DNA of 64,000 bases from RGIG8767 sp964386235 (GTDB lineage: Bacteria > Bacillota > Clostridia > Lachnospirales > Lachnospiraceae): positions 1 to 64,000 of the forward strand of contig CAYLSH010000001.1 of the NCBI GenBank assembly GCA_964386235.1. Direction: 5' to 3'. Made by a program: the position numbers and the translations under genes. The stretch's first letter is position 1. Each line of letters starts with the position of its first letter. This document shows, piece by piece, positions 40,665 to 47,709 of this stretch. The notes under the pieces were generated by a model. That model saw only the letters and a list, made by a program, of their open reading frames with translations. It was not told the origin of the DNA and ran no database searches.

Positions 40665-41675
40665 CTAATCTTCTTTTGAAATAACCTGCCTGATCTTTTC
40701 GTTGATATTCTGTTCTTTGAATGTTACACACTGAACCAACGTATTTTTGATCTCTTTTGCTTTGGAACTGCCATGTGTCTTGACCACAAGACCATTCAGC
40801 CCAAGCAATGGTGCTCCGCCATATTCAGAAGCATCAAATGACTTTAAGGTTGCTTTCAATGCAGGTTTTACTAACAACGCACCAATCTTGCTGCGAAGAG
40901 AAGACATCATGCCGGATTTGACTTTGGAAACCAGCACACCGCCCACACCTTCGTATAATTTTAAAATCACATTGCCTACAAAGGCATCACAGACAACAAT
41001 ATCTGCCATTCCGTAAGGAATATCCCTCGCTTCAATACTGCCGATAAAATTAATATCCGGACAACTCTTCAGTAACGGAAACGTCTCCTTTACCAGCGCA
41101 TTCCCCTTTTCTTCCTCTGCACCGATGTTTACAATCGCAACGGTGGGATTCTTTATTCCCATTACGTTTTCCATGTAGACAGTACCTATCTTTGCAAACT
41201 GTACTAAAAAGGATGGTCTGGCATCCACGTTAGCTCCACAGTCAATCAATAAGGAAAATCCGTTCTGCGTCGGAATCAGTGGTGCAAGCGGAGGTCTCTC
41301 CACTCCTTTGATCCTGCCTACGATTACCTGTCCGCCTACCAAAACGGCGCCCGAACTGCCTGCGGAGACAAAGGCATCGCATTCTTTATCCTTGACCATC
41401 GTCATGGCTTTTACAATGGAGGAATCCTTTTTTTTACGAATCGCCATAACCGGCGGTTCCGCAGTTTCAATCACTTCCGTTGTATGGACAATCTCTAACC
41501 GTGAAGTATCATATGTATACTTTGACAGTTCTCCCTTGATCGCAGTTTCATCCCCAACTGCATACACTTTCAGTTTGTCATTTTCATTCAGAGCTTCTAC
41601 GGCGCCCTTCACAATCTCTGCCGGAGCATGATCACCGCCCATGGCATCCAATGCTACTTTTACTAATTCAGCCAT
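40665..41675 (-). CDS. plsX: Phosphate acyltransferase PlsX
   Basis: A 336-residue enzyme converting acyl-ACP to acyl-phosphate, the substrate of PlsY. VALDAMGGDHAPAEIVKGA at the N-terminus, FVSAGSSGAVLVGG (about 102) and the C-terminal GAPLLGLNGLVVKTHGSSKA are characteristic. GGGGG lies 6 nt ahead of the ATG. A promoter lies about 70 bp upstream, so plsX-acpP and probably rnc onward form a transcript separate from rpmF. Confidence 0.97.
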   Translation of the reverse strand: MAELVKVALDAMGGDHAPAEIVKGAVEALNENDKLKVYAVGDETAIKGELSKYTYDTSRLEIVHTTEVIETAEPPVMAIRKKKDSSIVKAMTMVKDKECDAFVSAGSSGAVLVGGQVIVGRIKGVERPPLAPLIPTQNGFSLLIDCGANVDARPSFLVQFAKIGTVYMENVMGIKNPTVAIVNIGAEEEKGNALVKETFPLLKSCPDINFIGSIEARDIPYGMADIVVCDAFVGNVILKLYEGVGGVLVSKVKSGMMSSLRSKIGALLVKPALKATLKSFDASEYGGAPLLGLNGLVVKTHGSSKAKEIKNTLVQCVTFKEQNINEKIRQVISKED

Positions 41676-41741
41676 TTTGACCCCCTATATCTTTCACCCG
41701 CGAATGGCATTTATCCTCACGCAGGTAAAAACTCTTTTTAT

Positions 41742-41770
41742 ACTATACTAAACGCTTATGCAAAAAGCAA
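41742..41770 (-). promoter_or_regulatory. Sigma-A type promoter of plsX-acpP
   Basis: The minus strand has a -35 TTGCTT (41770-41765), a 17-bp spacer and a -10 TATAGT (41747-41742). The -10 lies within TTTAGTATAGTATAAA, a near-palindrome that could bind a regulator; it does not clearly match the FapR site. Confidence 0.65.
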
Positions 41771-41820
41771 GTCAGATTTCATCAAAATTATATCCTTATG
41801 ACGGAATCGGGAATAATAGG

Positions 41821-41850
41821 AAAAGCCAAGGGCATGAACCCTTGGCTTTT
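41821..41850 (-). terminator. Terminator of pta-yceD-rpmF
   Basis: Perfect 12-bp arms AAAAGCCAAGGG (41821-41832) and CCCTTGGCTTTT (41839-41850) with a 6-nt loop end in T on the minus strand, 17 bp beyond the rpmF stop. Confidence 0.92.
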
Positions 41851-41866
41851 TTCATCATATACAACA

Positions 41867-42046
41867 CTATTCAACAGAAATAATTTCTTTTTTGTTGTAA
41901 GAACCACAAGCTTTGCATACTCTGTGAGGCATCATTAAAGCGCCACATTTGCTGCACTTAACTAATGTAGGAGCACTCATTTTCCAGTTTGCTCTTCTTT
42001 TATCTCTTCTACCTTTGGAAGATTTATTCTTTGGACAAATAGACAT
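41867..42046 (-). CDS. rpmF: Ribosomal protein L32
   Basis: A 59-residue 50S protein: it begins MSICPKNKSSKGRRDKRRAN and contains a zinc-ribbon pair CSKCG and CKACG, nine residues between the CxxC motifs, ending EIISVE. The ATG at 42046 is preceded by GGAGGTGT, and the gene starts 5 nt after yceD, the near-universal neighbour. Confidence 0.97.
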   Translation of the reverse strand: MSICPKNKSSKGRRDKRRANWKMSAPTLVKCSKCGALMMPHRVCKACGSYNKKEIISVE

Positions 42047-42051
42047 ACGTG

Positions 42052-42579
42052 TTACACCTCCTTATTCGCGTTAAAGATCTCTTTAATGCCTGCCAGACCG
42101 GGACTCGGTACAAATGTATCACATCCGCACGCTCCGGTATTCAGATCTTTTCCGCAAATCCTGCAAATCCCTTTACAATCCTCACGGCATAGAATCTTCA
42201 TCGGCCAGTTTAATACTATATCATTATAAATAAGGTCTTCTACTCTTAACTGGTAGCCCTCCATGAAAGCATCCTGTTCTGACTCTTCCGTCCTCTCTTC
42301 CTCGCAATCGGGAGACAGCACTTCCTGTTCAGTATCAATCTTCATGGAATATTTAACAGGCTTTAAACATCTGTCACAGGCAAGACCCAGTTCAAAGGAT
42401 GTCACGGCTTGCACCAGTGCTTTTCCTTTTCCCATATTCTTAAGGGTAAGAACAACCGGTTCTTTCTTCAGAATATCGTAGGATACACCGCTTACAACAA
42501 CGGTATCCATATCCGGTACGAACTCTTTTTGTTCAACCTTGTGTTCAGATGAAAAGACATCCGTTAAATTCACTAACAT
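42052..42579 (-). CDS. yceD: YceD/DUF177 protein
   Basis: A 175-residue DUF177 protein, linked to large-subunit rRNA accumulation in bacteria and plastids. Conserved Cys pairs lie in CDRCLKPV (about 90) and at the C-terminus as CREDCKGICRICGKDLN, with a further CGC near the end, a probable metal site. It lies between pta and rpmF, translated after GGAG. Confidence 0.92.
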   Translation of the reverse strand: MLVNLTDVFSSEHKVEQKEFVPDMDTVVVSGVSYDILKKEPVVLTLKNMGKGKALVQAVTSFELGLACDRCLKPVKYSMKIDTEQEVLSPDCEEERTEESEQDAFMEGYQLRVEDLIYNDIVLNWPMKILCREDCKGICRICGKDLNTGACGCDTFVPSPGLAGIKEIFNANKEV

Positions 42580-42642
42580 AGCAGACTCCTATTCACACTC
42601 AAACAATTATAATCAGACTCCCTTATTTTGTCAACATAAAAT

Positions 42643-43644
42643 TTATACAAGTTGTGCCTGTACTGCCGTCAGTGCTACTACACCGACGATATCCTGCCAG
42701 TCACATCCTCTGGAAAGATCATTAACCGGTTTGGCAACTCCCTGTAACATAGGTCCGTATGCTTCTGCCTTTCCCAGTCGCTGAACCAGTTTGTATCCGA
42801 TATTGGCTGCATCCAGATTCGGGAACACCAGTACATTGGCTTTGCCACCTACTTCGCTGTCCGGTGCTTTGGTCTTGGCTACATGGGGAACAATCGCTGC
42901 ATCCGTCTGCAATTCACCATCCAGACAAAGTCCCGGATATAATTCATGTGCGATATTCGTTGCTTCCACCACTTTATCCACCAGCGGATGTTTTGCACTT
43001 CCCTTAGTAGAATGGGATAACATCGCAATGATCGGTTTCGCACCCACTAAGGATTTGAAACTCTTGGCACTGGTGTCTGCGATCGCTGCCAGTTCTTCTG
43101 CGGTCGGATCCTGATTCAGACCACAGTCTGCAAAAAGGAAAGTACCATTATGTCCGTATTCACAATTCGGAACATCCAGAATAAAGAAACCGGATACCAG
43201 TTTTACACCCGGTGCCGTTTTTAAAATCTGTAAAGCCGGACGAAGCACATCCGCTGTTGCATGGCAGGCACCTGCTACCATGCCGTCCGCATCATTGGCC
43301 TTTACCATAACCACACCAAAGGTCAAAGGATCGGATAACAGAACCTCCCTTGCCTTTTCCATGGTCATACCCTTTGACTTTCTTGTTTCGTATAATAACT
43401 CTACATACTCATCCAGTTTATCCGTCAGCTTCGGATCCACCACCTTGCATCCGGTCAGATCCACTTCCAGCCATCCGGCGCCATCCATGATTTTTTCTTC
43501 ATTGCCTACCAGGATCAGATCCGCAATCCCTTCATGAAGGATATGGGAAGCCGCGATCAATGTTCTGCGGTCCGTTGTTTCCGGTAATACAATTGTTTTC
43601 TTGTCTGCTCTTGCTTTTTCCTTAATCGTATCGATATATGACAT
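42643..43644 (-). CDS. pta: Phosphate acetyltransferase
   Basis: A 333-residue enzyme interconverting acetyl-CoA and acetyl phosphate, part of fermentative ATP formation. ADGMVAGACHATADVLRPALQ (about 120) and GGKANVLVFPNLDAANIGYKL (about 262) are typical of the short Pta form, and the length is normal. The longer ORF start was trimmed to the ATG at 43644, preceded by GGAGGTTAAGGGG. The acetate kinase gene that often follows pta is not here; yceD comes next after 63 bp. Confidence 0.96.
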   Translation of the reverse strand: MSYIDTIKEKARADKKTIVLPETTDRRTLIAASHILHEGIADLILVGNEEKIMDGAGWLEVDLTGCKVVDPKLTDKLDEYVELLYETRKSKGMTMEKAREVLLSDPLTFGVVMVKANDADGMVAGACHATADVLRPALQILKTAPGVKLVSGFFILDVPNCEYGHNGTFLFADCGLNQDPTAEELAAIADTSAKSFKSLVGAKPIIAMLSHSTKGSAKHPLVDKVVEATNIAHELYPGLCLDGELQTDAAIVPHVAKTKAPDSEVGGKANVLVFPNLDAANIGYKLVQRLGKAEAYGPMLQGVAKPVNDLSRGCDWQDIVGVVALTAVQAQLV

Positions 43645-43701
43645 ACCCCTTAACCTCCATATTGACAAATCTGCCTGTTTTGATTACTTTCTTTATATGT
43701 A

Positions 43702-43730
43702 ATTATAAATATTCTTTTTCTTGTATACAA
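43702..43730 (-). promoter_or_regulatory. Sigma-A type promoter of pta
   Basis: The minus strand has a -35 TTGTAT (43730-43725), a 17-bp spacer and a perfect -10 TATAAT (43707-43702). The -35 lies in the inverted repeat 43724-43755. Confidence 0.7.
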
Positions 43731-43755
43731 GATTTTTTTGTGCAAATCTTGTATA
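43724..43755. promoter_or_regulatory. Inverted repeat between divergent pta and tmcAL promoters
   Basis: Twelve-bp perfect arms TATACAAGATTT (43724-43735) and AAATCTTGTATA (43744-43755) are 8 bp apart; CTTGTATACAAG (43720-43731) is itself a palindrome. Since the element covers the pta -35 and lies about 25 bp upstream of the tmcAL -35, it is a good operator candidate. Confidence 0.55.
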
Positions 43756-43779
43756 AAATCATGCACAAAGAACCATTCT

Positions 43780-43809
43780 TTGACCAGAATGTACGAAATC
43801 GTGTACAAT
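43780..43809 (+). promoter_or_regulatory. Sigma-A type promoter of tmcAL
   Basis: The plus strand has a -35 TTGACC (43780-43785), an 18-bp spacer and a -10 TACAAT (43804-43809), about 45 bp before the start codon. Confidence 0.65.
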
Positions 43810-43855
43810 CTTTGTATTCGTTTTAAAACAAAACGCACAAAAACAGGAGTAAAAA

Positions 43856-45124
43856 ATGAACGTTACAGGAATCATTGCTGAATATAACCCTTTTCATAAC
43901 GGACATCTGTATCAGATCGAACAGGCAAAACAAAACGGGGTTGATTATATCATTGTTGCTATGAGCGGAGACTTTTTACAAAGAGGAACTCCAGCTATTT
44001 TGGACAAATGGAGCAGAGCTAAAATGGCATTATCTTCCGGTGCCGATCTTGTACTGGAGCTTCCCGCTGTATTTTCCACAGCAAGCGCAAGGTATTTTGC
44101 AGGAGGCGGTGTCTCATTACTGGATAAACTGGGGGTTGTGGACACGCTTTCTTTTGGATGTGAAACAACGGATTCTTCTTTAATAAAAGAATGTGTTTTC
44201 CTTTTATCACAGGAACCGGATTCTTACAAAGAAAAACTGCAGTCATTCTTAAAGGAAGGATTTTCTTTTCCCAAAGCACGCAGTCTGGCACTTTCTTCTT
44301 TTTTGGGCAAAGAGTCTTCTGTTTGTCTGTCAGAACCCAATACGATTCTGGCATTGGAATACTGTCTTGCCCTGTCAGAACGCCACTGTTCCATTCAGCC
44401 GGCACCCCTTTTCAGAAAAGGCAATTCCTATCACGAAAAAGAGCTCGCTGTTAATACGCTTCCTTCCGCCACTGCCATTCGTAAGATGCTTGAAGAGAGT
44501 CTTTTACAGGGTTCTTTTGATGATGCCATAAAGCAGCTTAGTTCCTTTCTTCCCGGGGACGTGCTTGCTGTTCTTGCAAAAAATAAGGACAGACTCCTGC
44601 TTTCACAGGATGCGCTGTCCCTTCTTTTGAAATATAAACTTTTATCTTGTTTTGATAACTTAGAACAATATGCGGATGTGACCGCAGATCTTGCAGATAA
44701 GATCCGTAAAAATATAAATCAGTTTCAGACACTGTCCGGGTTTGCTGATCTCTTAAAATCAAAAGATCTGACGCACACCCGTATCACCCGTGCCCTCACC
44801 CATATTCTGCTTGACATCACACAGGATATGTACGCCATGGCAAAAACTAAGGATTATGTGCCCTATGCAAGGGTATTGGGATTTCAAGAACGGGCGCTGC
44901 CTTTGTTATCCGAGATTGGAAAACGCAGTTCCATTCCTCTGATCACCAAACTGGCTGATGCAAAGGAACGGATTGAGTCCGACTATAAACAGGATGCCTC
45001 CTACGCATTATCCCTGTTAAAACACGATGTTTTTTGTGCTCATGTCTACGAATCCGTGATAACAGATCTTACAGGCAGACCGTTTCAAAACGAATACACC
45101 AGACAGATCGTGATCCGAAAATAG
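43856..45124 (+). CDS. tmcAL: tRNA(Met) cytidine acetate ligase (YlbM-type)
   Basis: A 422-residue nucleotidyltransferase-superfamily enzyme. It uses acetate and ATP to acetylate C34 of elongator tRNA-Met. The adenylate-binding motif GIIAEYNPFHNGHLYQIEQA carries HxGH at residues 14-19; MSGDFLQRGTPAILDKWSRA and the middle NTLPSATAIRKML also match YlbM/TmcAL. AGGAG precedes the ATG. It is divergent from pta. Because the enzyme consumes acetate, sharing a regulatory region with the acetate-forming pta gene is suggestive, though that link is inference. Confidence 0.94.
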   Translation: MNVTGIIAEYNPFHNGHLYQIEQAKQNGVDYIIVAMSGDFLQRGTPAILDKWSRAKMALSSGADLVLELPAVFSTASARYFAGGGVSLLDKLGVVDTLSFGCETTDSSLIKECVFLLSQEPDSYKEKLQSFLKEGFSFPKARSLALSSFLGKESSVCLSEPNTILALEYCLALSERHCSIQPAPLFRKGNSYHEKELAVNTLPSATAIRKMLEESLLQGSFDDAIKQLSSFLPGDVLAVLAKNKDRLLLSQDALSLLLKYKLLSCFDNLEQYADVTADLADKIRKNINQFQTLSGFADLLKSKDLTHTRITRALTHILLDITQDMYAMAKTKDYVPYARVLGFQERALPLLSEIGKRSSIPLITKLADAKERIESDYKQDASYALSLLKHDVFCAHVYESVITDLTGRPFQNEYTRQIVIRK

Positions 45125-45148
45125 CATCGGCGTATTCTTTAACTCTGT

Positions 45149-46513
45149 TTAGTTTTTAAAACTATGAATCGGTGCCGGAATACGACCACCCCTGTTTACA
45201 AATGCATCACAGGAAAATGAATTAACCGGCATAATAGGTGCATAGCCGAGCAGTCCGCCAAATTCCACCGTTTCTCCAACGCCTTTTCCAATGACCGGAA
45301 TCACACGTACAGCGGTGGTCTTTTGGTTGATCATACCAATTGCCAGTTCGTCCGCAATGATACCGGAAATGGTCGTTGCCTTGGTATCCCCCGGAATGGC
45401 GATCATATCAAGACCAACGGAACATACACAGGTCATGGCTTCTAATTTTTCCAAGGTAAGAGCACCTGCCACAACCGCATCGATCATGCCCTGATCTTCA
45501 CTGACCGGAATAAAGGCTCCGGAAAGACCTCCCACATAAGAAGATGCCATTACGCCGCCTTTTTTTACCTGATCATTTAACAAAGCAAGGGCTGCTGTCG
45601 TTCCCGGTGCACCGGCATATTCCAAACCGATCTCACAAAGAATATCTGCCACACTGTCTCCGATTGCAGGCGTGGGCGCAAGGGAAAGATCCACGATTCC
45701 AAACGGAACCCCCAGTCTCTTGGATGCTTCTTTGGCAACCAACTGTCCCACTCTCGTAACCTTAAATGCTGTCTTTTTGATCGTTTCACAAAGTACTTCG
45801 AAATTCTCCCCACGTACTTTTTCCAATGCTTTCTTAACAACGCCGGGACCACTGACACCGACATTGATGATCTTGTCCGCTTCTGTTACACCATGGAATG
45901 CACCCGCCATAAACGGATTGTCATCCGGCGCATTGCAGAATACCACCAGTTTGGCGCAGCCCAATGAATCATCCTCTTTGGTATATTCCGCCGTTTTCAG
46001 GATGATCTCACCCATGGTCTTTACGGCATCCATATTGATACCGGTCTTAGTCGATCCCAGGTTAACGGAGCTGCAGACCCTTTCCGTACAGGCAAGTGCC
46101 TGTGGAATGGAGGCGATCAGCATTTCATCCGCAGGTGTACTTCCTTTTGCCACCAGTGCGGAATAACCGCCGATGAAGTTCACTCCCACTTCATGTGCCA
46201 CCTTATCCAGTGTCTTTGCGATCGTCACAAAATCCTCCGGCTTTTTACATGCCGCGCCACCAATCAGTGCAATCGGCGTAACGGAGATTCTCTTATTTAC
46301 GATCGGAATACCAAATTCTTTCCCGATCTCATCGCCTGTTTTTACCAGATCCTTTGCCGCCTCCTTGATCTTCGTATAGATCTTTTCATTTAAAGCATCC
46401 AGATCAGAATCTATACAGTCCAATAAACTGATTCCCAGCGTGATCGTTCTCACATCCAGATTTTCTTTTTCTATCATCTTATTAATTTCAGTTACTTCAA
46501 ATATATTCAACAT
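45149..46513 (-). CDS. UPF0210 (DUF711, PFL-like) protein
   Basis: A 454-residue protein of the UPF0210/DUF711 family, sometimes called PFL-like. LNIFEVTEINKMIEKENLDV opens the protein; GGYSALVAKGSTPADEMLI (about 130), GVSGPGVVKKALEK (about 220) and the C-terminal CDAFVNRGGRIPAPIHSFKN are typical. The reaction is not established. The start at 46513 is preferred, with AAAAGG 8 nt ahead. It follows the small UPF0237 ACT protein gene, its constant partner in Firmicutes and archaea, after a 92-nt gap with a strong hairpin. Confidence 0.9.
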   Translation of the reverse strand: MLNIFEVTEINKMIEKENLDVRTITLGISLLDCIDSDLDALNEKIYTKIKEAAKDLVKTGDEIGKEFGIPIVNKRISVTPIALIGGAACKKPEDFVTIAKTLDKVAHEVGVNFIGGYSALVAKGSTPADEMLIASIPQALACTERVCSSVNLGSTKTGINMDAVKTMGEIILKTAEYTKEDDSLGCAKLVVFCNAPDDNPFMAGAFHGVTEADKIINVGVSGPGVVKKALEKVRGENFEVLCETIKKTAFKVTRVGQLVAKEASKRLGVPFGIVDLSLAPTPAIGDSVADILCEIGLEYAGAPGTTAALALLNDQVKKGGVMASSYVGGLSGAFIPVSEDQGMIDAVVAGALTLEKLEAMTCVCSVGLDMIAIPGDTKATTISGIIADELAIGMINQKTTAVRVIPVIGKGVGETVEFGGLLGYAPIMPVNSFSCDAFVNRGGRIPAPIHSFKN

Positions 46514-46553
46514 ATTTCTGTCCTTTTCATCTTGTTTCACATATTATTTATCA

Positions 46554-46603
46554 GATAATTGCGAAACTCCCAAGTTATTTTACTTATTTGTTTCACAATT
46601 ATC
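46554..46603 (-). promoter_or_regulatory. Long-stem hairpin between the UPF0237 and UPF0210 genes
   Basis: Fourteen-bp arms (46554-46567, GATAATTGCGAAAC; 46590-46603, GTTTCACAATTATC) pair with one wobble around a 22-nt loop, starting 2 nt after the UPF0237 stop. A partial third copy, GTTTCACATATT, lies at 46534. No T-run follows, so it may stabilise or attenuate the message rather than terminate it. Confidence 0.55.
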
Positions 46604-46605
46604 GG

Positions 46606-46878
46606 TTATATTCTCTGCATGCTCCTAAAGATATCTTCGCGCTGGCATTTGATGATAACACCAATCTCTTTTCCCAGTTCTTCGAGTTCGTCCGCAATAT
46701 CCCCAAACTGTTTTTCACACTTTTCCATATCCGTGATCATCATCATGTTGAAATAACCCTGTACGATGGTCTGTGAGATATCTAAGATATTGATCGCATT
46801 GTCTGCAAGATATGTGCATACCTTTGCAATAATACCTACGGTGTCCTGTCCTACTACGGTAATAATTGTTTTTTTCAT
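46606..46878 (-). CDS. ACT-domain protein, UPF0237 family
   Basis: A 90-residue single ACT domain: KKTIITVVGQDTVGIIAKVC, then LADNAINILDISQTIVQGYF and MMMITDMEKC. The family is a constant partner of UPF0210 and is presumed to sense an amino acid. The start was moved to 46878, after GGAGG; this gives the normal family length. Confidence 0.93.
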   Translation of the reverse strand: MKKTIITVVGQDTVGIIAKVCTYLADNAINILDISQTIVQGYFNMMMITDMEKCEKQFGDIADELEELGKEIGVIIKCQREDIFRSMQRI

Positions 46879-46911
46879 AATTCCTCCATCCGGCATGACT
46901 GCCTTTTTATT

Positions 46912-47709
46912 TTATAGAATGATCGGTTCTGACGGTGCACTTCGACGCGCTACCATAATATGAAAATCATCCGCCTTGTATGGCGTATCATCCATATTGA
47001 TCTCTAAACGTACCGTTTCATAAGCCAACTGCGGGAGATTATTCTCCTGGCTTAAATGTCCTAATACGATTGCCTTCAGATTATCATGAAGCAGTCTGCT
47101 TAACAACTGTCCGCTTCTTTCGTTGGATAAATGGCCCCTGTCTCCTAAGATTCGCTGTTTGAGCGGATAGGGATAAGGTCCTACCTGTAACATATGTACA
47201 TCATGATTTGCTTCTAAAAGCAGGGCATCCATCCCTTTTAAGCATTCCACCGTGTATTCGGTGTAAGTGCCCATGTCCGTGGCAACCGCCACCTGCTTGG
47301 TGCCGCATTTGAAACGATATCCCACAGGATCTGCCGCATCATGGGAAATACGCATGGGATTGCATCGGATGTCCTTTATGGTAAAGGGTTCATCGGCTTG
47401 AATCGGATGTAAAAGATCCGGTTCTATCTTTCCCAGTGATTTGGTATTCAGGATCGCGTCAATGGTCTTTTTAGTCGCATAAATGGGAATGTCATATTTT
47501 CTGCTGACAACGCCCAGGCCTCCGATATGGTCGATATGCTCATGGGTGATCAGAATCCCATCCATATCCCGCATCGAAATATCCATGGCAGCAAGTCCTT
47601 CTTCGGTGCGTTTCTTGCTGATCCCGGTATCCACTAAAAGATGCGTGGTGTCCGATCCCACATAAATACAATTCCCGCTGCTGCCGCTTGCTATCGAATA
47701 TAAACGCAT
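46912..47709 (-). CDS. Metallo-beta-lactamase-fold hydrolase (WalJ/YycJ-like)
   Basis: A 265-residue MBL-fold protein with the metal motif ILITHEHIDHIGGLG (HxHxDH, about 57), a later SHDAADPVGY and HLSNERSGQLL, and LGHLSQENN near the C-terminus. MRLYSIASGSSGNCIYVGSD is the N-terminus typical of the YycJ/WalJ group, implicated as exonucleases or in coordinating division and replication in Gram-positives. Here it lies not with walRK but after an FtsA-like gene. The ATG at 47709 shares one base with that gene's TGA, after GGAGG, so the two are coupled. Confidence 0.9.
   Translation of the reverse strand: MRLYSIASGSSGNCIYVGSDTTHLLVDTGISKKRTEEGLAAMDISMRDMDGILITHEHIDHIGGLGVVSRKYDIPIYATKKTIDAILNTKSLGKIEPDLLHPIQADEPFTIKDIRCNPMRISHDAADPVGYRFKCGTKQVAVATDMGTYTEYTVECLKGMDALLLEANHDVHMLQVGPYPYPLKQRILGDRGHLSNERSGQLLSRLLHDNLKAIVLGHLSQENNLPQLAYETVRLEINMDDTPYKADDFHIMVARRSAPSEPIIL

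Noticed and set aside
43650..43838. 62-residue ORF on the minus strand in the pta-tmcAL gap
   Set aside because: It crosses the pta promoter and the inverted repeat, has no ribosome binding site and reads as AT-rich noise.
45125..45148. Terminator between tmcAL and the UPF0210 gene
   Set aside because: The 24-bp gap and flanks contain only a short AT palindrome without a stable stem; I could not support a terminator.
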